Shown here one piece after another: positions 24,500-31,986 of a DNA stretch of 36,683 bases (its first letter is position 1; the number at the start of each line of letters is the position of its first letter). A program made the position numbers and the translations under genes. This stretch comes from Allomuricauda sp. GTDB lineage: Bacteria > Bacteroidota > Bacteroidia > Flavobacteriales > Flavobacteriaceae. Below the pieces are notes generated by a model. The model made no database searches, was not told where the DNA came from, and saw only the letters and a list, made by a program, of their open reading frames with translations. The stretch spans positions 1-36,683 of the forward strand of contig JANQRD010000270.1 in assembly GCA_028284725.1 (NCBI GenBank). The letters run 5' to 3'.

Positions 24500-25472
24500 C
24501 GATTTGAACTTTGATAACAGGGTTCCCCTTGAAGAGTTAAAGATTACAGTGGAACAGATCAAACAAGAGCTTGCCCAAGTTATTGTGGGACAGCACAATT
24601 TTATGGAACTGCTCATTGTATCGGTCTTGGTAGATGGCCACGCGCTGATCGAAGGTGTCCCTGGTATCGCAAAAACAGTAACGGCCAAATTATTTGCAAA
24701 AACCCTAAAAACGGGGTTCAGCCGCATACAGTTTACACCAGACCTGATGCCGAGTGATATTTTGGGAACATCGGTGTTCAATGTTAAAAACTCCGAATTT
24801 GAGTTCAAGAAAGGGCCTATTTTTTCCAATGTCATTCTTATTGATGAAATCAACCGTGCCCCAGCCAAAACCCAGGCAGCCCTGTTCGAGACCATGGAAG
24901 AACGCCAAGCTACAGTAGATGGAACCACCTACCCTATGGCCGAACCGTTTATGGTGCTGGCTACCCAGAATCCCATTGAGCAAGAAGGAACCTATGCGCT
25001 TCCAGAAGCCCAATTGGATCGGTTTATCTTTAAGATTAAGGTGGATTACCCATCAGTCGAGGAAGAGGTGAAAATCGTACAAACCCATCATGAGCGCAAA
25101 GGTGAAAAACCCCAGGACAAAATAAAGGCGGTGCTTACGCCCAAAAAACTGGCTGAATTCAAAAAGAACATCCATGATATCATCGTTGAGGAAAAAATCA
25201 TCAATTACATTGCCAATATCATAACAAGTACGCGAAATCATCCCCATCTGTATTTGGGCGCTTCCCCAAGGGCGTCCATTGCCACTTTGGCGACATCAAA
25301 AGCTTTTGCCGCAATTTCAGGAAGGGATTTTGTGATTCCTGAAGATGTAAAAAAGGCATTGGTGCCTGTGCTCAATCATAGGGTCATCCTCACCCCTGAA
25401 AGAGAAATGGAAGGGATGACCACGGAAAATGTGATCCACATGATCATGGAATCGGTTGAAATCCCAAGATAA
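24489..25472 (+). CDS. MoxR-family AAA+ ATPase
   Basis: 327 residues, ATG at 24489. A cytosolic AAA+ ATPase of the MoxR family (AAA_3), a class thought to remodel or mature partner proteins. Walker A is EGVPGIAKTVTAK (about 56-68), Walker B VILIDEINRAPAKTQ (about 116-130), sensor 1 VLATQNPIEQEGTYALPEAQLDRF (about 156-180), and sensor 2 LGASPRASI near residue 258. The gene overlaps DUF4350 by 11 nt and lies 2 nt before DUF58, the classic MoxR partner. No von Willebrand A-domain gene follows within the cluster. Confidence 0.95.
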   Translation: MENNDLNFDNRVPLEELKITVEQIKQELAQVIVGQHNFMELLIVSVLVDGHALIEGVPGIAKTVTAKLFAKTLKTGFSRIQFTPDLMPSDILGTSVFNVKNSEFEFKKGPIFSNVILIDEINRAPAKTQAALFETMEERQATVDGTTYPMAEPFMVLATQNPIEQEGTYALPEAQLDRFIFKIKVDYPSVEEEVKIVQTHHERKGEKPQDKIKAVLTPKKLAEFKKNIHDIIVEEKIINYIANIITSTRNHPHLYLGASPRASIATLATSKAFAAISGRDFVIPEDVKKALVPVLNHRVILTPEREMEGMTTENVIHMIMESVEIPR

Positions 25473-25474
25473 GC

Positions 25475-26806
25475 ATGCGATTTTTTAAATCGTTTTACAT
25501 ACACAACACATTTTTTCGGTATATCGCCGTGCTTGCGGCTTGCTTTGTCATTTCATATTGGGAACCTACGCTCTATCCCATCTGTTGGATATTGGTCTTC
25601 TTGCTGTTAGGGCTTTTTGTATTCGATAGTTTTTGGCTCTTCAGCATCCCAAATCCCATTTCAGCCCAAAGAAATCTTCCCCAAAAGCTTTCCAATAGCG
25701 ACTACAATACGCTGTTTGTTCATATTTCTTCTAATTATCCTTTTAAGGTCGGGCTTTCTATTATTGATGAACTGCCTATTCAGTTCCAAAAAAGGGATTT
25801 CGAGCATAAAATATTTCTTCAAAAAGGAGAAAAACACGAGTTCGACTATGCCGTTAGGCCTGTGGAGCGTGGCGAATATGTTTTTGGGAATTTAAATGTC
25901 TATGTTTCTTCTCCATTATGTATTGTAAAGCGGCGCTTTGTCTTCCAAAAAGATCAAATGGTTCCCGTTTACCCATCAATCATTCAGATGCAGCAATACG
26001 ATTTTTTGGCCATCAGCAATCGTTTGACGGAATTTGGGTTAAAAAAAATACGTCGTATCGGACATACCCAAGAGTTTGAACAGATCAAGGAATATATTAA
26101 AGGGGACGATATTCGCACCATTAACTGGAAGGCAACAGCGAAAAAAAGCCAATTGATGGTCAATCAGTACCAGGATGAAAAATCCCAACCCATTTACTCG
26201 ATCATCGACACGGGAAGGGTTATGAAAATGCCTTTCAATGGCTTAAAACTGTTGGACTACGCGATAAATTCCACTTTAGCCTTTTCCAACGTCGCACTCA
26301 AAAGAAACGATAAAACTGGATTGATTACCTTTTCCAAGAACATTGAATCTTTTGTTCCTGCGGTTCAAAAAATATCCCATCTCAACACCATTCTGGAAAA
26401 GCTATACAACATCACCACAGAGTTTACCGATTCGGATTTTGGACTGCTTTATGCACACATCAAACGAAAAGTCAACCAAAGAAGTCTGCTTTTGCTGTAT
26501 ACCAATTTTGAACATATCTCTGCACTGAAAAGGCAGTTGCCTTTTTTGATGGCCATAGCCAAAAAACACTTGCTAGTGGTGATTTTTTTCGAAAACACAG
26601 AATTGGAGTCTCTAATTTCAACGGATGCTGAAGATCTTCAGACCATTTATCACAAGACTATAGCCGAAAAGTTTTCCTTGGAAAAAAGATTGATGCAAAG
26701 AGAACTGCAACAATATGGCATCCAAACCATTTTGACTAAACCGGAAAGCTTGACCATCAACGCCATCAACAAATACCTCGAAATTAAAGCACGGGGCATT
26801 CTTTAA
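25475..26806 (+). CDS. DUF58-domain membrane protein
   Basis: 443 residues. Two N-terminal membrane helices (about 13-30 and 34-54) are followed by a beta-rich segment and the DUF58 core YIKGDDIRTINWKATAKKSQLMVNQYQDEKSQPIYSIIDTGR (about 208-250). DUF58 is related to the von Willebrand A fold; the DTGR segment occupies the position of the metal-site DxSxS but is not a full match. The C-terminal part (NQRSLLLLYTNFEH..., LVVIFFENTELESLI) continues that fold. It is the last gene of the plus-strand run, ending 19 nt before a convergent gene. Confidence 0.92.
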   Translation: MRFFKSFYIHNTFFRYIAVLAACFVISYWEPTLYPICWILVFLLLGLFVFDSFWLFSIPNPISAQRNLPQKLSNSDYNTLFVHISSNYPFKVGLSIIDELPIQFQKRDFEHKIFLQKGEKHEFDYAVRPVERGEYVFGNLNVYVSSPLCIVKRRFVFQKDQMVPVYPSIIQMQQYDFLAISNRLTEFGLKKIRRIGHTQEFEQIKEYIKGDDIRTINWKATAKKSQLMVNQYQDEKSQPIYSIIDTGRVMKMPFNGLKLLDYAINSTLAFSNVALKRNDKTGLITFSKNIESFVPAVQKISHLNTILEKLYNITTEFTDSDFGLLYAHIKRKVNQRSLLLLYTNFEHISALKRQLPFLMAIAKKHLLVVIFFENTELESLISTDAEDLQTIYHKTIAEKFSLEKRLMQRELQQYGIQTILTKPESLTINAINKYLEIKARGIL

Positions 26807-26825
26807 AAGTACTTTGGTGGAAATA

Positions 26826-27296
26826 CTACTCAAAAAAAGTTTGTGGGTACCCTAAGGTGGTCAATGCAGGAAGTTGATTGTCCAAAACCAAAACTTCCGT
26901 GGATTTCGTAGCAAGCTTAAAATCAGCCGGATTTAGGTTTTGTGTCGTCAGACTGCCCATGGGACGTCTTTTATCCCGCTTTTTTGAAAAGATTTCAATG
27001 GTGACTCCGATTGTAACACCACCCAATACTGTAGCCGCTAAATCGTCATTGTCCCATCCATTCTCACGTTGTCCAGAGTCCACAGCTTCTTTGGCCACCC
27101 CAATCAAGGCACTGCCAGCCACGGCACCAACGAAGGTCCAGACCCGATTACCATCAGAGGCACGTTTTGCGATACCAGCTCCTGCCAAACCAAAAAGGTT
27201 ACCACCCAAATAGTGAAGGGCTTTGTCCCGCTCTACTTGGCCTTGGAGGTTGGATGCAAACACTAAAAAAGCTAATGTGGGGATTAGTGTTCTCAT
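26826..27296 (-). CDS. Small exported YfiM-like protein
   Basis: 156 residues. MRTLIPTLAFLVFASNLQGQ is a signal peptide. The mature part has DKALHYLGGNLFGLAGAGIA, a glycine-rich hydrophobic helix, then AKEAVDSGQRENGWDNDDLAATVLGGVTIGVTIEIF. The D-K-x-x-H-x-x-G and K-E-x-x-D patterns resemble the YfiM/DUF2279-like family of small envelope proteins, whose role is unknown. It lies 42 nt after the nitronate monooxygenase gene on the same strand and may be the last gene of the mnmA transcript; a weak -7-like TACATTTA is at 27314-27307. Confidence 0.65.
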   Translation of the reverse strand: MRTLIPTLAFLVFASNLQGQVERDKALHYLGGNLFGLAGAGIAKRASDGNRVWTFVGAVAGSALIGVAKEAVDSGQRENGWDNDDLAATVLGGVTIGVTIEIFSKKRDKRRPMGSLTTQNLNPADFKLATKSTEVLVLDNQLPALTTLGYPQTFFE

Positions 27297-27338
27297 GTTC
27301 TCAGGGTAAATGTAGCGAAAATTGGCTAACTCACTACT

Positions 27339-28283
27339 TCAAAAACGGCCCACCTCTTTTTTCGCCAGGTCAAATTCCGTCAGTAAATCTGTCATGATTT
27401 GGGAAGCAGGCTTAATGTCGTGAATCAATCCAGAAACCTGCCCTATTTCCAATTCACCCTCATCCAAATTACCCTCGAACATGCCTTTCTTGGCTCGTGC
27501 CCTTCCCAATAGCTGCTTTAATTCTTCCACGGAGGCGCCTTTTGCATAGGCTTCTTGCACCTCATGATAGAACTTGTTTTTAAGCATCCGCACAGGTGCC
27601 AATTCTTTTAAGGTAAGATGGGTATCTCCTTCCTTGGCGGCAACAATTTGTTCTTTGAAGCGTATATGGGAAGAACCTTCATCACTGGCGGCAAACCTAC
27701 TTCCAATTTGAACTCCGTCTGCTCCCAAGACCATAGCTGCCAACATCGCTCGCCCTGTGGCAATTCCTCCAGCAGCGATTAGGGGAATCTTAATCTGTTC
27801 TTTCACTGATGGAATCAGCACCATGGTTGTGGTCTCGTCCCGACCATTGTGACCCCCAGCTTCAAAACCTTCAGCCACGACTGCATCCACACCTGCATCC
27901 TGAGCCTTTAATGCAAATTTGACACTACTTACCACATGAACCACGGTAATGCCCTTGCTTTTTAAGAAATCTGTCCATGTTTTTGGATTCCCAGCAGAAG
28001 TAAAAACAATTTTCACGTCATGGTCGACAATAATTTCCATTAGCTTTTCTATGTCCGGATACAGCATCGGGACATTGACCCCAAAAGGTTTATCTGTGGC
28101 TTTCTTGCACTTTTCGATATGCTCGCGAAGCACTTCGGGGTACATGCTACCAGCACCCAACAACCCAAGCCCTCCTGTATTGGAAACCGCTGATGCCAAT
28201 CGCCAACCACTTGCCCAGATCATTCCACCCTGGACGATGGGATATTGAATTCCAAAAAGTGTGGCGATTTTATTTTGACCCAT
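27339..28283 (-). CDS. Nitronate monooxygenase-like FMN-dependent oxidoreductase
   Basis: 314 residues from the ATG at 28283 (MGQNKIATLFGIQYPIVQGG). An upstream in-frame ATG at 28307 would overlap mnmA and is less likely. The TIM-barrel nitronate monooxygenase/2-nitropropane dioxygenase family is marked by PIVQGGMIWASG, FGVNVPM, EGFEAGGHNGRDE (FMN/substrate His region) and PLIAAGGIATGRAMLAAMVLGADGVQIGSRFAAS (phosphate-binding glycines). The family detoxifies nitronates such as propionate-3-nitronate or acts on unknown enoyl substrates; the substrate here is open. It starts 1 nt after the mnmA stop, so the two are tightly coupled. Confidence 0.9.
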   Translation of the reverse strand: MGQNKIATLFGIQYPIVQGGMIWASGWRLASAVSNTGGLGLLGAGSMYPEVLREHIEKCKKATDKPFGVNVPMLYPDIEKLMEIIVDHDVKIVFTSAGNPKTWTDFLKSKGITVVHVVSSVKFALKAQDAGVDAVVAEGFEAGGHNGRDETTTMVLIPSVKEQIKIPLIAAGGIATGRAMLAAMVLGADGVQIGSRFAASDEGSSHIRFKEQIVAAKEGDTHLTLKELAPVRMLKNKFYHEVQEAYAKGASVEELKQLLGRARAKKGMFEGNLDEGELEIGQVSGLIHDIKPASQIMTDLLTEFDLAKKEVGRF

Positions 28284-28284
28284 A

Positions 28285-29475
28285 TTATGAAATAACCCCT
28301 GAGCCAATTAGTTCATCATCTTGATACCACGCCACGAACTGCCCTTTGGTGATTGCGGATTGTTTATCAACAAAATCCACATAAAGCCCCCCATCAGTTC
28401 TGTACAATATAGCAGGTTGAAGTGGTTGTCGATACCGTATTCGGGCCATCACTTCCATACTTTCATCCACTTCCAGTGCCAAATCCTTTCGCACCCAATG
28501 CAGCTCATCATCCTTTACAAAAAGTGTATGTCTTAAAAGTCCGGGATGGGATTTTCCTTGTCCAGTGTAAATGATGTTTTGCTCCACATCCGTATCAATA
28601 ACGAAAAGTGGTTCTTTGGTGCCTCCTACATTTAGGCCCTTTCGCTGCCCAATGGTAAAATAATGTGCCCCTTGATGTTCTCCAACAACTTTTCCATCAT
28701 CCAAGGAGTATTCAGGTTTTTCTGCGTTGAACGCCAACTCCTCAGTTTTGCTATCGAATATCGGAGCTGTAGTTGAAAACTGTTGCGCATCACTGGGCAC
28801 TTCAACAATGACCCCTTTTTTTGGTTTAAGCTTCTGTTGTAAAAATTCGGGCAGATGTACCTTGCCGATAAAGCAAAGTCCTTGGGAATCCTTTTTATCG
28901 GCGGTTATTAAATCGTTTTCTGCAGCTATTTTTCTCACTTCAGGCTTTAAAAGCTCGCCTATGGGAAACAACGTTTTAGAAAGTTGTTCCTGGGACAACT
29001 GGCACAGAAAGTACGACTGATCTTTATTGGGATCTTTGCCCGCAAGGAGCTGATAGGTTTCTGAACCATCCTCATTTTTAATTATGCCCTTTCGACAATA
29101 ATGTCCCGTAGCTACGTAATCCGCACCCAACTGCATTGCAATCTTCAGGAAGACATCAAACTTTATTTCCCGATTGCACAGCACGTCCGGATTCGGCGTA
29201 CGTCCCTTTTCGTATTCACTGAACATGTAGTCCACGATACGTTCTTTGTACTCCGCACTCAAATCCACCGTTTGAAAGGGGATTCCAAGTTTTTCCGCAA
29301 CAATGAGTGCATCATTGCTGTCTTCCACCCAAGGACATTCATCGGAAATAATCACGGAATCATCATGCCAATTCTTCATAAAAAGGCCGATCACCTCATA
29401 TCCCTGCTCTTTTAGGAGGTATGCCGCCACACTGGAATCCACTCCTCCAGAAAGTCCTACAACTACCTTTTTCAT
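28285..29475 (-). CDS. mnmA: tRNA-specific 2-thiouridylase
   Basis: 396 residues. It puts the 2-thio group on U34 of the tRNAs for Lys, Glu and Gln, using ATP and a persulfide relay. The PP-loop is [17 protein letters not shown] (about 5-21). Catalytic Cys100 lies in [12 protein letters not shown] and the second Cys201 in [11 protein letters not shown]. coli MnmA uses Cys102 and Cys199. TGHYCRK and [10 protein letters not shown] are further family motifs. It carries a short insertion around residues 215-250 relative to the compact enzyme, as in other Bacteroidota. A perfect -7 element (TATTTTTG) lies about 20 nt upstream. Confidence 0.96.
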   Translation of the reverse strand: MKKVVVGLSGGVDSSVAAYLLKEQGYEVIGLFMKNWHDDSVIISDECPWVEDSNDALIVAEKLGIPFQTVDLSAEYKERIVDYMFSEYEKGRTPNPDVLCNREIKFDVFLKIAMQLGADYVATGHYCRKGIIKNEDGSETYQLLAGKDPNKDQSYFLCQLSQEQLSKTLFPIGELLKPEVRKIAAENDLITADKKDSQGLCFIGKVHLPEFLQQKLKPKKGVIVEVPSDAQQFSTTAPIFDSKTEELAFNAEKPEYSLDDGKVVGEHQGAHYFTIGQRKGLNVGGTKEPLFVIDTDVEQNIIYTGQGKSHPGLLRHTLFVKDDELHWVRKDLALEVDESMEVMARIRYRQPLQPAILYRTDGGLYVDFVDKQSAITKGQFVAWYQDDELIGSGVIS

Positions 29476-29493
29476 TCCACTGATTTAACGGTG

Positions 29494-29501
29494 CAAAAAT
29501 A
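29494..29501 (-). promoter_or_regulatory. -7 promoter element (TATTTTTG) of mnmA
   Basis: A perfect TAnnTTTG match on the minus strand, ending 18 bases before the mnmA ATG. The -33 position has only TTATGG. Confidence 0.5.
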
Positions 29502-29577
29502 CAAAATGGCACGTAGTTATACCATAAGGTGCAGTTTAGCTTCGATTTGCATTGCAGACGATTTCAAAACGTTGATC

Positions 29578-29608
29578 TTTTGTGACAAAAAGGTGATATT
29601 CTTCACCT
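29578..29608. promoter_or_regulatory. Two adjacent inverted repeats upstream of the FAS1 locus
   Basis: TTTTGT-G-ACAAAA (29578-29590) is directly followed by AGGTGA-6 nt-TCACCT (29591-29608). They lie in the 272-base gap between divergent mnmA and the first FAS1 gene, which otherwise holds no recognisable gene. They may be operator half-sites or a weak bidirectional hairpin; no T tract follows. Confidence 0.3.
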
Positions 29609-29747
29609 AACCTTGTTAATAGATTGGTATTTCGCTTAACATGGAGCATGAACATTTAAAGTTGAGCTAACCAAGAATTAAGACTGCATTTAACTAGATG
29701 CCGCTATTAAATTATACTTTCAAATCGTTGAACACAGAACCAAATTA

Positions 29748-31799
29748 ATGAAAATGAAAACCATCCCACATTTAGGAAAATTCCTTGTTTTACTTATTTT
29801 TTCCCTATTCATTGTTTCCTGTGGCAAAAGTGATGACAATGGCGATTCCGGAACCGATGACGATGTCAGTACTACCGATGATGATCCAAATGGGGAAAAT
29901 AGCCTTCCCAATATCATTGAATTGGCAGAGACGGTCGACATGCTCAGCTCATTATTGGATGCTGTGGATGCCGCCGATGCTGGCTTGGAAGAGGCCCTGT
30001 CCGGTGATGGCCCATTTACCGTCTTCGCCCCTACCAATGACGCGTTCAATGATTTACTAGATCAATTGGAGGATTTTGAGTCTTTGGGAGACTTTGATGA
30101 CGATACCGAAAAGGAACTATTGGCCGAAATTCTAAAATATCATGTCGTGAGTGGAGCCGCCGAGTTCTCTACCGATTTGTCTGATGGGGACATTTTGGAA
30201 ACCTTGCAAACAGAAACATTAACTGTGAATATTGACGGAAGCGTTTTTATTCAAGATAAAACAGAAGATCTTGCAGAGGTAGTAAGCGCCGATAATGACG
30301 CTTCAAACGGTGTGGTGCACATCATCAATAAGATTTTGTTGCCTCAAGCTGTTCTGGATGCACTTTTTCCAAAACCGAGCATTGTTGAATTGGTTGTGGA
30401 AATGGAGGAGCTTTCCTTGTTAGAGGAAGCGGTTCTAAAAGCTGAGTTGGACGATGATTTGTCCGCCGAGGGGCCATTTACCCTCTTTGCCCCTACGAAT
30501 ACGGCGATAGAGGAACTATTTGAACTTCTGGGAGATAGTTTCAATAGTTTTGATGATTTTGACAATATTGTGGAACTGGAAATACTTAAACAGATTCTAG
30601 AATACCATGTTGTTCCAGGTAACATTACCTCTGCTGATTTAGCTCCTGGCACACAAGCTACCCTGCTGTCTGATGAAAGCATTGAAATCATTGCCTCTGG
30701 CGATACCTTCGTTATTGGTGATGCTTCGGATGTGGATGCCAATTTGCTCAATATTGATAACTTGGGAAGCAATGGTGTGGTGCACATCATAGACAAAATT
30801 TTGATTCCGCAGGAAGTGCAGGATTTCTTGGATACCCTTAACCCCGATGACCCCACTTCAGGGATTCCAACAATAAGAGAGTTAGTGGAAAGCTCAGAAG
30901 AATTCTCCTTCCTCAAAGAAGCTTTGGAACTAACTGGTTTACTGGAAACTTTAGGGGAAGAAGGCCCATACACCGTTTTCGCCCCTACCAATGACACCAT
31001 TAACCTGCTCTTTGGACTTCTGGGTGAATCATTGAGCAGTTTGGAGGATTTTGACCTTGATTTTGAAATAGACCTGCTGCGACAAGTATTGAGCTATCAC
31101 GTATTGCCTGAGGTTGTTGCTTCGAGCGATTTAGCTGTTGGTAACGTGAACACCTTGTTACCAGAGGACCAGCTTGGGATAGGTTTCGAAGACGGTGATT
31201 TTTTTTTGCAGGATGCAATTGGGTTGAATGTTGATATTCTAATTACCGACATCCCAGCTGGGAATGGGGTGATCCACACTATAGATAGGATCTTAGTGCC
31301 ACAATCCGTGATAGACACCTTAGTTAGTGAAGCTGAAAGCACGCTTTTGGCTCTTTTGGAGGAGCTTGATGATCTCGACCTATGTTTGAGTGCATTTATA
31401 ATGGTACGCGACGAGTTTGAAGATGCCATACATGAAGAGTTCACTTTTTTCCTTCCAACCAATCAGGCATTTTTGGAACTGTTCGACGAACTGGATGAAA
31501 TCGATTCCTTGGCAGATTTTGATACCGAAGAAGAGCTTAGGTTACTTGGAGAAATTCTTGCATATCATTTCATAGAGGGTAATAAAGCCACATCTTCCGA
31601 TTTATTCGACCAACAAGAATTGCTTACACTTCAAGGAGAAACATTAAACATAAATATTGATAATAATGTGTACATCCTTGATAAAACCGAAGTACCCTCA
31701 AAAGTGACCTCTCCAGATACAGAAATATTGAATGGGGTCGTTCACATTATAGATAAAGTATTGCTTCCGCAGGAAGTGTTGGAACAGCTTTCATCCTAG
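29748..31799 (+). CDS. Multi-fasciclin (FAS1) lipoprotein, four domains
   Basis: 683 residues. The N-terminal lipoprotein signal ends FSLFIVSCGKS (Cys25), and an Asp/Thr/Gly-rich linker of about 30 residues follows. Four FAS1 domains lie at about residues 55-205, 211-358, 374-522 and 530-680. Domains 1-3 show the family H1 motif FTVFAPTNDAF (or a close variant), a YHVV box and the closing NGVVHIIDKILLPQ. The fourth is divergent: FTFFLPTNQAF, YHFIEG, and a Cys in DDLDLCLSAF. FAS1 domains mediate weak adhesion to protein or polysaccharide. The protein is very acidic and nearly Cys-free. Surface exposure is inferred. Its own terminator follows, so it is a separate unit from the next FAS1 gene. 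Confidence 0.93.
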   Translation: MKMKTIPHLGKFLVLLIFSLFIVSCGKSDDNGDSGTDDDVSTTDDDPNGENSLPNIIELAETVDMLSSLLDAVDAADAGLEEALSGDGPFTVFAPTNDAFNDLLDQLEDFESLGDFDDDTEKELLAEILKYHVVSGAAEFSTDLSDGDILETLQTETLTVNIDGSVFIQDKTEDLAEVVSADNDASNGVVHIINKILLPQAVLDALFPKPSIVELVVEMEELSLLEEAVLKAELDDDLSAEGPFTLFAPTNTAIEELFELLGDSFNSFDDFDNIVELEILKQILEYHVVPGNITSADLAPGTQATLLSDESIEIIASGDTFVIGDASDVDANLLNIDNLGSNGVVHIIDKILIPQEVQDFLDTLNPDDPTSGIPTIRELVESSEEFSFLKEALELTGLLETLGEEGPYTVFAPTNDTINLLFGLLGESLSSLEDFDLDFEIDLLRQVLSYHVLPEVVASSDLAVGNVNTLLPEDQLGIGFEDGDFFLQDAIGLNVDILITDIPAGNGVIHTIDRILVPQSVIDTLVSEAESTLLALLEELDDLDLCLSAFIMVRDEFEDAIHEEFTFFLPTNQAFLELFDELDEIDSLADFDTEEELRLLGEILAYHFIEGNKATSSDLFDQQELLTLQGETLNINIDNNVYILDKTEVPSKVTSPDTEILNGVVHIIDKVLLPQEVLEQLSS

Positions 31800-31822
31800 A
31801 ATATTAGTTTTTCCTTTACGTT

Positions 31823-31860
31823 AAAGTCCGGCCAGCCCTTTGGGGCATGTCGGATTTTTT
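31823..31860 (+). terminator. Terminator after the first FAS1 gene
   Basis: A long imperfect hairpin (AAAGTCCGGC... / ...TGTCGGATTTT, with inner GCCC-TTT-GGGGC pairing and two internal mismatches) ends in a T run. It starts 24 nt after the stop at 31799. Confidence 0.75.
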
Positions 31861-31926
31861 ATTGAGTCTATTGATTTTTCATGAAAAATGTTAAATTTTT
31901 TATAAAAAAGAATAAGCAAAAGCAAC

Positions 31927-31934
31927 TACTTTTG
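31927..31934 (+). promoter_or_regulatory. -7 promoter element (TACTTTTG) of the second FAS1 gene
   Basis: A perfect TAnnTTTG match 52 bases before the ATG at 31987. The upstream 50 bases are extremely AT-rich without a clear TTG, as an UP-like region would be. It supports independent transcription of this gene. Confidence 0.45.
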
Positions 31935-31986
31935 TTTAAAAGTATCTTTCAAGAGTTGAACAAATTATTTATCTAAAAACAATCTC

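Noticed and set aside
26808-26827. Weak hairpin (AGTA...TACT) between the DUF58 and YfiM-like genes as a bidirectional terminator
   Set aside because: The stem contains a mismatch and a wobble, is AT-rich and overlaps a stop codon; no strong T tract follows.
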